A stretch of DNA of 64,000 bases from Miscanthus floridulus (taxonomy: Eukaryota; Streptophyta; Magnoliopsida; Poales; Poaceae). The position numbers and the translations under genes are program-made. Below the pieces are notes generated by a model that was not told the DNA's origin, did not search any database, and worked only from the letters and a program-made list of their open reading frames with translations. Numbering within the stretch: the stretch's first letter is position 1; every line of letters starts with the position of its first letter. Where the stretch lies: positions 85,112,384 to 85,176,383 of the forward strand of contig NC_089587.1 of the NCBI RefSeq assembly GCF_019320115.1, read 5' to 3'. This document shows, in pieces, positions 45,609 through 58,545 of this stretch.

Positions 45609-48600
45609 CTAAATATTTCCATTCGATGTGTATGACCAGTACTCTTTGACGAGGTCACGGAAGAGAGATCCTTCGGTTTCCATGAGCTTCATAGGCTTGT
45701 CATACTCCACTACTTTCCCTGGAAGTTAGTTGAACCCATTAGCATGGACTTCGCATGTAAATGCTGAAATACTATCTTGAGACAGAGTTTCACAATCTAA
45801 ATAGTTTAATTCGGATTTATTTTTAAAACAGGCATGCAAAGATCACTACTATAATCCCTAGGTTTTGCAGATCTTGTCGTGTTGACTCATAGCCAATAAC
45901 TTTGGATACGGCTGTATCTATAGCAAGTTCATGAAGAAAACATACCGTCACTCATTGCAAGTACCATACTGCAGTCCATAACAGTGGGTATACGGTGTGC
46001 GACAGTGATCACAGTGCAATCTCTGAATTCTGTCCTGATTGTTTTCTGAAGGATAGCATCAGTAGCATTGTCTATAGATGCCGTGGCCTCATCGAGAACT
46101 AAGATACGACATCTTCTTAGAAGTGCACGTCCCAAACAGAAGAGCTGCCTTTGACCCATGCTCCAGTTCGAACCATCCTCCACAACTATACAACAACGTC
46201 TCAGTCAGGACAGAGAATAAGACAAACTCATATGTCATGCTATCTAAGAATATTATATTCATTGTGTGTCTGCGAATGGAAAACACATATTTTTTATGGA
46301 AGTCAAATAAACGATTTATCCTTTCAAAAGAGAAGTTGCTTATTTTACTTGAACCTCATTTACAAGGGTAACTGATTTTACTTTTCTATCTCCACTTAAT
46401 GAAAGACGTGCCAAGACACAGTCATGATTTTTTTTTAAAGAGTTTTTTTCCCAAAAACAAGTAGGGCAGATTTTGCACTTGCAATATAGAGGGAAAAAAC
46501 AGGAGGTTTAGTGCAGATCATAAATAGTACTCCATAGCATGTATTGTCACCCCTAGTCTGAATTCTGGATATTTTGGCAAATTTAGTGTCACGACATTTT
46601 TTTGGTTTGACAATGATCCATCCAGAATTCCTTAATTTGCTATGGGTTCCGGAAAACAAAGTATAAATAGCAAGGAATCCTACCAAGTGAGTCCAATCCC
46701 TGTTCCTTCTCCTGGACAGCTTCAAGAAGCTGACATTTGTCAACAACCTGCATAAGAATAGAAAGTAATCACTTTAAGTGATTGTTTTGAAGTTTGAGCT
46801 GGTATATACGTCATTCAAACGAGAGATAATTGTCCCGCAGGTTGGCGAGAAAAAGGAGAGAGAGACAGAGAGAGACACAGAGAGAGCTTGTTACCAATAT
46901 TCTCATGATTCAGTTTACTCATCAGGTCATTCAAAATATGTTCTGAAATTTCTAAAATTACTGGGCACTATATTAAACTTATTGTGCCGAATCTTCCCAG
47001 TAAGAGGAAGGGGCCTCATTATTTCAACTTAACAACAGGTTCGTTCAAAGTAACATTCTTTTCCTGGTAAACTAATACAATAGGGCTAGAAACATCATGA
47101 ATATCCGTGCATATTATAAGACAATCGTACCTCCCATATTTGTTGATCCGAAAATTGCCCAAGAGGATCTAGATTATATCTTATGGTTCCCTGAAAGAGT
47201 GTCGGATCTTGAGGAATGATACCCAAACGCGAACGCAGGTCATGTAAGCCAATTGTAGTGATATCTACAGAGTCTATAATTATTTTCCCTCCAGTTGGCT
47301 CAACAAGACGAAACAATGCACCAACTAAAGTTGTCTTTCCACTTCCTGTCCGGCCAACTATACCGATCTTATCTCCACCTTCGAAAGTGCATGTGATTCC
47401 ATGTAGTACAAGAGGAGCATCTTGCCTGTATCTGATCTGTTGAGTGAAAATCATTCATGTTAATTTCTAAAACCTAGAATACAAAAAGGTTTCGTTGTAA
47501 AGCATACATGTAAATGTTTATATAAATTTACCTTCAAATCTCTAAGATCCACCCTACCAACTTGCGGCCAGTTTGGTGATGGTCGATTTTCTTCAATAAT
47601 CTCTGCTGCTTCACTTGGTATGTTCATGTACTGGTTCACCCTTTCCACAGAGATTATTTGATTTGATAGCTGGCACTGGTTTTGGATAGAGAAAACAAAT
47701 GAATTATTTAGGGATAGACCATAAGACAATGCCATTCCTACAAAGCCTGCACATGCACAAAATGGAGTTATTAGTGTTTCTGATGACAATACTGAAATAT
47801 TCATAACACAAACAATACCAAATGCATGTAGTTTTGGTTTTAAATAGTCATGAATTAATCTTGGTGTTTCCATTCTGACTCCTTGGGCTCAAAGTTCAGC
47901 AGTTCTTATACAAAATCATGTGATTAAGAAACATTCTGCATTATTCATCAAATATCCTGCCTAGCATTCTTGCAACAAATATAATTTTACATGTGATTCA
48001 TCATTATCAGGTATACATAGAAAGACCTTAACATTTCATGGCTTTACTTCAGGAAGCTATGAAGACAAAGTAAAATTTTCCCTGCAGTACATTGCATAAT
48101 TTATTGCGCATCAAATGCAAGATGTGATTTGTCACAGAACTTCCTGGCTCTTTTTTTCAGAAAAAAAAAACTTTACCCAATGTTTTGCATAGATGTGGTG
48201 AACTAGTGATACATGCAAATTGCAACTTCTATAAATGCTCACCAGAGCTAAAAGTTCCTGTAGGAAGAAGAGCCATAATAAAGGCAGAAAAAGAAAGAAT
48301 TGCAGCACTCATTGTCTCCAGACGTTGAATCAGCCATTCAGTCGCTGCAAAATTATAGAAATATGAACCAGCATTCTTGTCAATAAGTTCCAAATTTTTC
48401 TCAAAGAAACGATCTTCTTCCTCAAAAGCCCTTATTGTTATAGCCCCTGCAACTGACTCGCCCAAGTGATTAGCCAGAGCTGATTTGGTAGTGCCATTGA
48501 TCCTCATCAATTCCTTAGCTGAGGCTAAATAGTACCTCTGCATGACCAAGCATATTAGATTTCAATCAGTCGTAATTAAGAACTTAAGACATGTTATTTC

Positions 48601-51600
48601 ACTCCTTGGTAGAAAACAGCAGCAAAGCACATTAACTGGTATATGATATATATATATAACAGCAAAACTGTATCCAACCAAATCTCCCAAAATTACCTGC
48701 AACCTGAGTGCCAAAACCATCATCGGCACAATGACGAACAGAACTTGCCATGTAACAACAGCCAATACCCCCAGATTGCTATATGCGTTTAAGCTGGCAC
48801 CAGCAGCAAACATCAATCCAAATGGAACATCAAGGTCAACAATACTCAAATCTGAAGATACCTGCATAAAAAAATTCCAAGTTCATCCATCAATAGGAAA
48901 TATCCAAATGTAAAATAGAACTTTAATTTTATCATATTTTATCTGTCTAGTAGTTTAAAGATTCGCTTTGATTGCTGGGAGAGTCATTCACACTACAACT
49001 AATATGTAGGAGGTGCAAGTAGAAAACCAACCTCACTACCCAATATATCTCAGGGAGATGAACAATTTGTAAGTATCCTTACCCGGCTAAGTACCCTTCC
49101 AAGAGGGGTAGAATCAAAAAAGGACATTGGTGCACGGAACAATGAGTTGAGTAACTGGGAAAATAAAGATCTTGATGTCTGGACCCCAAGAGCGACAAGT
49201 GCTAACGATCTAAATAGCAAGAAGAACACTGTGAAGATTCCAATTGCAATGTACACAGAAATCAACTTAAGTGTACTAACATCAGGATTCTGGACATTAG
49301 CAGCCATCCATGAATTCTGTGATATTTGGCCAGATAAGAAAATTATATGGCAAAGAACACCCAGAGAGGCATTGAAGTAGCCTTTATTCTGACGCAAGTA
49401 AAGGATATAAGGCTTGAGACCAGTATCACCCATTTCTCTTTCCTCTGTCTTGATCAGCTGATCTGCTGGTGATGGCTTCAAAGACTCTTTGTATAGGGTT
49501 CCACGAATATCAATCGATTCCTTGATCAATATTTCATTTGCTCTGTGGGGGCCGACTCTGTTAAGATCTGAAACACCGATAGTGTCTTTATGGGCATTTA
49601 CAAGGTTCTGAAATTCTTGACAATATGCCAATAAATCTTGATAAGGTGCAGAACGAATAATTTTGCCATCTGACATTAACTGACAAAAAAACAACACTTG
49701 TTTCAGATGGCATCAACAAACAAATACGATCACTAAAATAAATATAAACATGGATATTGCTTGATCAGCGAGAAAGTCGAAACACTAAAAATTTCTTAGG
49801 TATGAAAAGTTAAAGAGAGATTAGGATAAAGTATGAAAACATACCAGAACAGAATCAAATACAGGCAAAAAATCGACTTGGTGGGTCACCAAAAGGACAG
49901 TCTTATCTGACAGAGCTCCCATGACATATTCCTGCAAATAAATAAATAAATGTTTCTAAACAGCTTATGATCAATATTGCAATTTACGATTGTTATTAGC
50001 CACTTACATTAAAAAGACTAGTTGCTGTGTGAGCATCAACAGCGCTGAAAGGGTCATCAAGAAGATAAATGTCTGCATTTTGGTATAATGCACGAGCAAG
50101 CTGAACACGCTGCTTCTGACCACCGCTAAGATTTACACCCCTCTCCCCGATTTGAGTATTGTCTCCATATGGCAACATTTCAAGGTCTTTTACTAAAGAA
50201 CACCTCTCAAGTGTTTCTTGGTATCTTTGCCTGTCCATCGAAGACCCAAAGAGAATATTGTCTTGCACGGTTCCTGTTTGGATCCATGCATTTTGAGAAA
50301 CATATGCTATTTTCCCACAAACTTGGATCTGAAAATTTTAATTCGGAGGAACCAATTAACATGCTTAATTTTCTTAATTTTCCAATATCATCAAACAAAT
50401 TAACTATAACAACTTTGTCAAGCATAAGATATTGTTGTTGCATGTTGTATTTTGAGAAAGAAACTAGAAACCGAGGTTCTGAAGTGCACATAGCAGTGTT
50501 GTACTGCTTAACTACATGGCAATTATGCACTTGCAGCTGAGTGTTAAGATTATGAAGTTACAAAAAAAATTCCCCAATAAAAAAAGCTATATAGAAGTAT
50601 CATAAATGTTAAGTTAATAAAATGCATACCATGCCTTCAGTTTTAGGAACCTCTCCAAGAACTGCAGCCAAAAGTGTTGACTTTCCTGATCCTACCTCGC
50701 CACAGATTGCAATCTTCTCTCCAGCTTTGACTACCAAATTTATATTCTTCAGAGTTGGTTTTGATGGGTTCTCATCCCATGAGAAACTGCAAGAGTTCAT
50801 CACTATAGGATATTCATTGCCCACACAGTATTTCTTCCTAACCTGTCCATTCAGCTCAGGCGCATCAAGAAACTTTGTTATCCTAGTGAAAGCAACTTTA
50901 GCTTGTATAACGACTCCAATTACATCTGGTATCTGCCTAATTGGATCTTGAACAAGGCGCAGAGTGGCCACAAATGTGAATACGTTGCTAACATCAAGAG
51001 GAATTTTCAAAAGATAGCATGTTAGGAAGGTTGCAGACGAAACTAAAACAGGTGATGTCCAGAACAGGAAACTGTTGTATGATTTCCTAAGCTGGAATGC
51101 TGACAACCACTTGATTTCAGTCTCCCTTAACCCCTCAATGACCTTCTTGAAATGAGTCTCCCATGCATAAAGTTTCAAGACCTTCATGTGAATTAAGGAC
51201 TCTGACATCGCCTTCAGTCTCACATCTTGTGCTTCCATAAGTTTACTCTGAAATTTGTGTTGCAACTTGGCTAGAGGAGCATTGCAGATTACAGTGAGAA
51301 TGATGACAACCAGCGATGAAATCATAGCAAGACCAACCGCATTATACAGAATCCCTAGAGCAATGCAAAGTTGGACACTTGTTGTCCATGTCTGATGGAA
51401 CCAGTATGGGAACTCACCAATCCGGTAGGCATCAACAGTGACATAGTTTATGATCTCTCCAGAAGAATGCTTCAGTTTTGAAGAGCTCGATAGCTTCTGT
51501 TGTTTCTTATAGATGGCAGCCGATAGGAACGACCTCACTTGGAGTCCTAACCTCCGAGTACGGAAATACCACTGCCTCTGTGACAAAGATTCAAAGCATT

Positions 51601-52657
51601 TAATAACAAACATTGCTGTAGCTAGAATATAGGCTTCGTATTTAAAGGACCCTTTCCCAAGTGAAACATTGATGAATGCTTTCAAAATCACTGGACCTGA
51701 AGACAATGTAACCACTTTGAGCAATGCAAAGAAACCTGAGACCAAGATTGCACTTTTGTGACAATAAACGATAGTCCAAAAGACCGACGGATTGCCATAT
51801 GCCTGCAACTGCTTCTTCCTGTTCAGATTCTCCAAAAACATCAAGTACTGGCTATATGCTCGATCTGAGGGACCAAAAAGCGGCATGTCTTTGTCCTCAA
51901 GAGGCTTCTCATAACCCATCTTCATCATAGGATTTAGCCACCAAAATGTCATCACGCTGAAAATCCCGGCTTTAGCAAACGGGGTTACATGACTCTGAGA
52001 ATCAGCCATGTCGTCGTGAGTCTCAGTGTTCAGAGGCTTATATAAAGCACTTTCAACTCCTCCATTAGCATCTTCCCTGACATGCCAAATCCCATAAACA
52101 AGGAGCAGTAGTGCACCTGGTAAGGATAGAACATCCAAACTAGCCTTCATGCCTAGTACCTTATCTGCAATCATGTAAACAACTGAGGTACAGCAAACGA
52201 ATGCAGCATATGTGGTCAGCAGAACTGACCAAACCCGGTAAAATGCTGCTCCAAGGAACTCTGTTCTGATGCTGAAAGCAAAGCTGATAAGGATCAAACT
52301 GAGTCCCTGAGACAAGTTCACCAACCACCGATGTGGAAGGTAGACAGAAGCATGCTGGCTGAAGTTGGTCCCCAGCATCCACAATGCAAGGCCAAGATAA
52401 ATGAGACCCAAGCAGCCATTGAACACTACAGCAGCCAACTGCAGTGGCGAAGTGAGCGCGACGAGCTGGCGCGCATATTGTCTGCTCTTTGCAATCCTGA
52501 CGAGCAGCTGGATTGCAAGAACTATGACGATCAGAGCAGCGATGCCAATCGCCAGGATATGATTCGTGCAAGTGGAGGAGTTGAATATTTCCTCCCATCC
52601 ACATGACGCTGAAGCTTCCTTGGAGCAAAATGGGCTCCCGCACATGCCCGCCGCCAT
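45609..52657 (-). CDS. ABC transporter C family (MRP type), ABCC10-like, 11 exons
   Basis: Exons (minus): 50630-52657, 50008-50328, 49845-49931, 49083-49679, 48697-48861, 48243-48537, 47532-47746, 47131-47436, 46684-46747, 45946-46185, 45609-45718. All are GT-AG and codon phase closes throughout: 1,475 residues, stop TAG at 45609-45611. Order: N-terminal TMD0 (helices such as [18 protein letters not shown]), TMD1, NBD1 with Walker [10 protein letters not shown] (653-661), LSGGQ (743-747) and Walker B YLLDD, then TMD2 (about 890-1165), NBD2 with Walker [10 protein letters not shown] (1264-1272), a signature reading SMGQRQ (1368-1373) and Walker B ILVLDEA. This is a full-length MRP layout. Family members pump glutathione conjugates, glucuronides, folates or phytate across the vacuolar or plasma membrane; the substrate here is unknown. 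The first residues ([20 protein letters not shown]) resemble the ABCC10/14 group. Confidence 0.95.
46855..46890. repeat. GA-rich microsatellite in ABCC intron 8
   Basis: GAGAGAGACAGAGAGAGACACAGAGAGAG between exons 8 and 9; purine-rich simple repeat. Confidence 0.8.
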
Positions 52658-53734
52658 CCAAGAACCTAGCAGATAATAAATTTCAAATGCAACCCCTCAT
52701 CAGAATACTTATGTTACAGAACTGACATGTATTTCCCCTATCTTGTAGGAGTTCTCATCAACGAGCAGCACAATAAAGATGCTGTGAGAAAGGCAAAAAA
52801 GAGGACTAACTTGTTAGGGAAGCCATATGTCCAATGTTTGCCGCACTGATGGGTGATGGGTCAGGTCGTCTTCAAGCCTATTTTTTAAACAAAACACAGG
52901 AATGTAGTCAGGTCAAAGAACATTTAAAAAAAAAACAGATTCATGAAAAGGTTTTAGGAAATTGCAGGGTAATATTCATGATCAACGAAACTGTGAACAC
53001 AAGCGAACATGACAGGACCCATCCAAAACTGCAATTTTTTCTTCTTCATGGTCCTCCACTATCCAAAGAGGGGAAAAACAAAAACAAAAACAAATGCAGC
53101 ATGCATCTATCATTCTTTCCATTGGAAAAAGAAACACGCATCCACCCGTGGAATCATCCCCGCTAGTAGTGAAATAAAAGATGAGAAATCTGATTCAAAG
53201 AAAAATGCTATACCGTTGTGACAGGAAATAAAGATAGAAATCTGATTCGATGAAAAAGCCTATACCGCGAAAAGAATAAATAAAGATGATGAAACGCGTG
53301 AAATAGATCGCCCCGGTGGCCCCGGATCATCCAAACTCCAACAATGCGGGAGCATCTGGTGCTGGCGCGGGAGAAAACCCCAAACTCGAGAGGGGGAGGC
53401 CGGAGAGGGAGTCAACACAAGAATCCCCAAACCCTCGTGGTCCACGCCTGCTAGGACAAGAAGAAGCAGGAACCTTTCCCGGTGGCGTTTACCCCATGGG
53501 CCAAAGCGCTACACGACTCCCAGTAGTAAACCATGCTAGTGTTGCTCTTCCCAGTACGCACCCCCTCTCTATAGTTGTTAGAGCATCTCGTATCGGGATG
53601 CCAGGTATAATGCGTTTGTATCGGGATCCTATCAATCTTACAAAATATATATATATTTTATACAAGATTTGGGATACGTAGTAAAGAGTTAAACCTATAA
53701 TATTGATTTTAATTAATTTCTTTACCCTTTTCAT
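52658..53734 (-). promoter_or_regulatory. Probable 5' leader and promoter of the ABCC gene
   Basis: Just above the ATG the minus strand reads TTATCTGCTAG|GTTCTTGG, a possible intron acceptor. A GC-rich stretch at 53310-53520 could be a non-coding first exon. No TATA box is convincing. Confidence 0.4.
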
Positions 53735-53849
53735 CCTGTTCGCTTGTTGGTTTCAACCAGCCCAAACCAGCTAACCAACAGTGTTTTCCTCTCATATAAA
53801 ACCAGCATCAGCCAGTCCAAACCAGTCCAGAAACCAACCAGCGAATAGG
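53735..53849. mobile_element. MITE of the CCTGTTCGC family
   Basis: 115 bp, CCTGTTCGCTTGTTGGTTTC pairing with GAAACCAACCAGCGAATAGG; related to 23145-23268 and 54624-54762. It lies in the ABCC upstream region. Confidence 0.75.
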
Positions 53850-54100
53850 CCGTTTATCTTTGTTATAAGTGTAATTCTTGTTATTATTTGCAACTCCTCT
53901 TAATTTTTTAAAAAATGAATTTTATCACGGTTGAATCATTTTAATAAAACTACTTATCTATATACTAATAGAAAGCTAAACTTCACAAAATGTTTTATCT
54001 CTTTGTGCAAAGTGTCCATAACTCCACGTCATTCACAACTAAGTGACCTTACTAGATGTCCTATCTCTTCATACAAGATGTCCATATCATTCTCCACTAA

Positions 54101-54237
54101 GATCTTGTTTAGATGCACATGTATTCATCTCAATCTACATGTGTTGAAGTGGATTAGAATGGAATTAAACTAAGTTTCATTCTAATCTACCCCAATATAT
54201 GTGGGATTGAAGTAGACACATACATCCAAACCAGGTC
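54101..54237. mobile_element. Tourist-like MITE (137 bp)
   Basis: Ends GATCTTGTTTAGATGCA / TACATCCAAACCAGGTC with TAA on both sides (54098-54100, 54238-54240). Interior AATCTAC / GTAGATT foldback. Confidence 0.7.
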
Positions 54238-54623
54238 TAAGTGTCCCACTAACTTGCAATCCTTCATGCAAGCTATCCATGTCATCCCTTATTAATAATT
54301 AAAAAAAAACTTCTAAGTCATCTCTATTCCATGCATTAATTTTAGACGTTAATCTATTAATGTACAAGTCATCTACATACAGTATTTGTTTCGTCACCTA
54401 TTCTTCAATAATGTGATCAAATATTCTATTGGTTTTTTTACTATTAGCTTACTGATTTTTTACCAGATTTGATACAATAAAATAATATGGAAGTCGAATG
54501 CATATATATACATTGTATACAGAATATCGTATAATCCGCGGCAACACGTGAGATATTAATTTATTAGATAGTATATACGATCGTAGCACAGAAATAAAGA
54601 TACTACTCCCTCCAACTCATAAT
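54238..54623. other. AT-rich intergenic, nothing recognised
   Basis: No gene or repeat boundary supported. Confidence 0.4.
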
Positions 54624-54762
54624 GGGGCCGTTCGCTGGTCTAGAAAGACCAGCCAGGCGGCTGCTCCCTTCATAATTTATTGTTCACCAAACCAGCCAAA
54701 CAGTGTTTCTCTCTCACAGAACCAGTCAGTTTTAGCTAAGTTTCAGACCAGCAAACAGGATC
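54624..54762. mobile_element. MITE of the CCTGTTCGC family
   Basis: Ends GGGGCCGTTCGCTGGTCT / AGACCAGCAAACAGGATC; shares AAACCAGCCAAACAGTGTTT and TCTCTCTCACAGAACCAG with the 53735 copy. Confidence 0.7.
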
Positions 54763-55289
54763 AATATTTGATCTTTTAACCTTTTACACTTATCTAATAA
54801 TTTAATTGTCATTCTCATCTTACAATGCACATTTCTCTCTTTTGAAAAGCGACACCTTGGGCATACCCTTGCTGGAGGCCAGGTGTGGTGCAGGCTTCGA
54901 ACCCCGCCGGCTGCTTCTCACCCTTAGGAGCTAGCCACCGGTACAAATATGTCCGTGTCTCTCTCCACCTACGTTACACCTTTTTTTGCTCCTCCTTAAT
55001 TCTTACTCCCTATGTCCAGAACTAAAGCATCATTTTTTTCACGATCGGAAATATAACCTATTTTTCATTAAGCAGAGATAATTACACGACACAGCTACGA
55101 GAGAACCATCATAGCACAGATTACAAACCATCAAGCTAGTGGTGACCTGAAGTAGAAACTAAGAACAATATAAAAGGGTACAAAAGATGGCGACTGCCCA
55201 CGACACCTAAAACCTACGAACTGGGCCTGTAAGAAAAAGGATACAACATCGCAAAGGTCGTCTACACAGGAGACCGTCCAGCAGCAACG

Positions 55290-55580
55290 GCGGCAAAGCA
55301 TCCGCCAACGAACCCAATGATGGCAAAGCATCCGCAAACGAACCCACCAGCGGCCAAGCATCCGCCGGGGAAGAAGTGAAGACACCCACTATGGCAAAAC
55401 ATATGTAGCGGGGGAAGGGCCATGTCACTCTCGGCAGCAAAGCATCTACCAGAGAGGAGGCCAACGACAAGGCGACAAGCATCCGCCAACAAACCAAACG
55501 ACGGCAAAGCATCCGCCAACAAACCAACCAGCGGCCAAGCATCCGCCGGAGGATAAGCAGCGGCGGCAAAGCATCCGCTA
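55290..55580 (+). repeat. AAGCATCCGCC direct-repeat array
   Basis: AAGCATC(C/T)(G/A)CC recurs at about 55299, 55325, 55355, 55441, 55482, 55506, 55535 and 55569. A higher-order block (two units plus GGCCAAGCATCCGCCGG) is itself repeated. Confidence 0.85.
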
Positions 55581-56151
55581 CGATATCCACGACAACAAGC
55601 CGGGCAAGGTCAACAACTGCAGGACAAACCAATGTGAGTGGAAATGAAGCGCAACAGGCACAGTGAGGGACTCCTCAAGGAACCGACGGCAGGAACTAGG
55701 CCGATTCTTCAGCGACGCCTTCAGGAAGGGGAGGACGCCCATGGTAGTGACATGGACGCCGTCGCCGCTGGCCTTAGAGGCTTCTAAGGCAGGGCTTTCG
55801 CCCAGAAACTGGTGGCATGGGAGCATGGGGCTCGGAGAACGACGCCTCCAGGGATGTATGTGGCGCCAAAGGTGTCACTGTCGTTCGCCCGGCCACCACC
55901 GGACTGAGCTTTCGCCTGGAGCTCCATGCATCCAGAGGCACCACCCCCACGAGGCGCAGGAACCGATGGGTGCCACGGCACAGACCCGAGGAGGGTGGAC
56001 AGCCGCAGGAAGGCGCCGACCGCGATACCAATGGCTGGACGTCGCCTCCGCGAGCCAGGCACCGCTTCCGCGCACGGTACCCCCTGCGCCAGGCACCCCC
56101 GCCTGCACGCCGCACCGTACACCGGAGTTGGAGTAGACGCGTCGCAAAACG

Positions 56152-56520
56152 GTAGATCCGGTGCGGAGGAGGGGAGATCCGGCCATGGGTGGCCCGGATC
56201 CGCCCCGCGCGGGCGGCCGGTTCGACGGAGGAGGTAGGCGCCGGAGATGGGGGAGAAGCGTCGCGCCACCAGCCGCAAGGCCGTAGATCCGGGGCGGAGG
56301 ACGGCAGATCCGACCATGGGAGGCCCGGATCCGCCCCGCGCGGGCGGCCGGTTCGACGGAGGAGGTAGGTGCCGGAGATGGGGGAGAAGCGCCGCGCCAC
56401 CAGCCGCAAGGCCGTAGATCCGGGGCGGAGGACGGCAGATCCGGCCATGGGAGGCCCGGATCCGCCCCGCCGGCCGAGCAGTTCACCAGAGGAGCAAGGT
56501 GTCAGGGATGGGGGGAGGAG
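56152..56520 (+). repeat. 131 bp tandem repeat, three units
   Basis: Units start GTAGATCCGG at 56152, 56283 and 56414. The first two are full length and nearly identical (CCCCGCGCGGGCGGCCGG, GAGATGGGGGAGAAGCG); the third diverges after 56470. GC-rich; open frames within are by-products. Confidence 0.93.
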
Positions 56521-56619
56521 GGAGAGTGGATGGGAGAGGAAGCTGCATTAGGCTACCATTTTTAGCGCCGCCGCGGGCCACCACAACCGCTCGCCGGTGA
56601 GCAACAGCATCGGCCAGCG

Positions 56620-56645
56620 CCCCCCCCCCCCCCCCCCCCCCCCCC
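56620..56645 (+). repeat. 26 bp poly-C run
   Basis: Uninterrupted C homopolymer; the length is likely unstable and may be misassembled. Confidence 0.9.
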
Positions 56646-56742
56646 GAGTCGCCTCGCGAGGACGACGCGGGGGTCACGGTAGTCCTTTCTACCTGCACTT
56701 GGATAACTTGCTTGCACCATGTATTACGAGACGGAAGGAGTA

Positions 56743-57482
56743 TAAGATTTGTATCATTGCATCATTTGGATTTAGTACTATATTGAGATGTCAACAGGAC
56801 CTCAATCCCTAATTCTGCATAAGGCGTTCCGGAACCGGAATGTGGTCATTTTATCCCCACGAACGTGATGGGTCCCGCGGGGACGGAGATAGTTCCAACC
56901 ACCTGTTCTCGTTCCCGCGTCCCCTCCCCACATATATGTAACTAAACCTTTTGCTAAATATGTATGTTAGCACTTTGGAACTATGGTGCAAGTGCATGGC
57001 AGGGGTTTTCGGGAGATCATGCATGCCAGCAACTTCAGATTTTTTGATTCAGCTCCCCTCTGCTTGGCGTTCTGTACAGCTGCTTTTTTTTTTTACTTTT
57101 TGCCTTTTGATCCCCTATATTTTATTTAGCTCCGACTGATTCTTCCCTATCAATATAATAACCACGGCACGTTCCTGCCGCTTGTTTCAGAAAGAAAAAG
57201 AAGCTCAATCCCGGTAAATAGAATAAGATTTCTGAACCATTGTAGCGAAGCTCAAAAGACGAATAAAATAGGGAGCACGGCATGCATTAAGAACGTCAAA
57301 ATCGGAGAGATTCTAAATCGGATCGGAGGATTTTAGATATAAGAAGATCGTAGAAGTCATAAGAGATGATAAATAAACATATAAATAAAGAGTACAGAAA
57401 CGTAGACTCTATTAGGATCGTATAATCACCCTTGGCGAATTAATATAAGATGGTAATTGGTAAAGACGTAAACTTTAACAAG
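56743..57482. other. Intergenic, no gene seen
   Basis: Mixed AT-rich sequence, with no coding evidence. Confidence 0.4.
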
Positions 57483-57577
57483 TACTCCCTCCGTCCCATT
57501 GAGTTTGTCGCTCGGAAAGCGGGATTGTGAGGAGGACATAGTTTTCCAACGACAAACTCAATGGAACAGAGGGAGTA
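57483..57577. mobile_element. Short Stowaway MITE (95 bp)
   Basis: TACTCCCTCCGTCCCATTGA... pairs with ...TCAATGGAACAGAGGGAGTA, and GTTTGTCG with CGACAAAC; almost a full hairpin. Confidence 0.85.
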
Positions 57578-58205
57578 TGAAAGAAAAAACCATGTTACCA
57601 TCAATTGCTAGCTTGTTGGCTAACAGAAGGCTGGCTGGCTGGTGTTCTTGGAGCTGATCGAGTGAGGTTCTGCAGTGTGCGCACAGAGATGGTCAGCCGC
57701 TCCGGCCTCGCTCGAGCCTTGGCTAAACCTTAGCCGCCGCCGCCGCCTGACGTACGGGCAGCCCGGCCGGCCGACCGTCCGGGGTAATGAATCCACGGAG
57801 CGACGACGGCCGCCGATGGACTGGGGACGACGGTGGGCTGGGACGATGGCTGAGACTCTGAGAGAGGAGAAGACGAGTTGGTTTTGGGACTTGGGGAAAG
57901 GTTATGGCGTGATGCACGCACTTTGCTGGATCGATCGGGGCTTTTTAATTCCGGAAGGTGGGAAGAATGACCGGCTGCCTACATCAGAGTCGTGATGCAG
58001 TGATGCTTCCAAGCTGTGAAGAGTTTACTGTTGACACAAATACGCTGACATCGACCCTTTTCTATTCTATATACTCGTATGCATAGGAGTATGTATAGGG
58101 TAGGAAATACGTGCAGGTGCAGCGCACGTTCTCGAAAAAAAAATATAGCATATAGGAGTATAGTATATTGGGGGGTGGTGCTTGACTTTGCTTGGAAAAT
58201 ACTAA
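57578..58205. other. Intergenic with a short GC-rich block
   Basis: 57675-57995 is GC-rich and open on the plus strand for 106 codons (ends KNDRLPTSES), without a recognisable domain or splice context. I do not call it a gene. Confidence 0.3.
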
Positions 58206-58545
58206 GGGTGTGTTTAGTTCACGAAATGAAAATTTTTGGATGTCACATTAGATGTTTCGGGGATGTCGGAAGCGGTTTTTGATACTAATAAAAAAAACTA
58301 ATTACATAGCTCGCCTGAAAACTGCGAGACGAATTTATTAAGCTTAATTAATTCATCATTAGCGCATGTCGGTTACTATAGCACTTATGGCTAATCATTA
58401 CCTAATTAGGCTTAAAACATTTGTCTCGTGATTTTCAATCAAACTGTGCAATTAATTTTTTCGTCTATATTTAATACTCTATGCATGTGCCGCAAGATTC
58501 GATGTGACACTTTGGGATGAAAATTTTTTTGAACTAAACAGGGCC
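58206..58545. mobile_element. Tourist-like MITE (340 bp)
   Basis: Ends GGGTGTGTTTAGTTC / GAACTAAACAGGGCC flanked by TAA (58203-58205, 58546-58548). The interior holds CGAGACGAATTTATTAAG and the ATGTGCCGCAAGATTCGATG motif of the GGCCTTGTTTAGTT family. Confidence 0.88.

Larger units (their letters stand above)
55003..56742. mobile_element. Large composite repeat between Stowaway-like ends
   Basis: TACTCCCTATGTCC at 55003 and the complement of TACTCCTTCCGTC near 56730-56742 look like the two ends of one Stowaway element. Between them lie 1.7 kb of unrelated sequence: LINE-3'-like AT-rich stretch (55036-55250), an AAGCATCCGCC repeat array, GC-rich sequence, a 131 bp tandem array and a poly-C run. 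The nested-insertion reading is inference; GCATCATTT near 55028 and 56757 could be a duplication. Confidence 0.4.

Noticed and set aside
55207..55632. Leucine/Arg-rich 141-codon minus-strand frame with ADALPPL repeats
   Set aside because: Product of the AAGCATCCGCC DNA repeat.
55774..56486. Open frames of 177-224 codons on the minus strand
   Set aside because: They translate a 131 bp tandem repeat, with the same peptide block recurring; not a gene.
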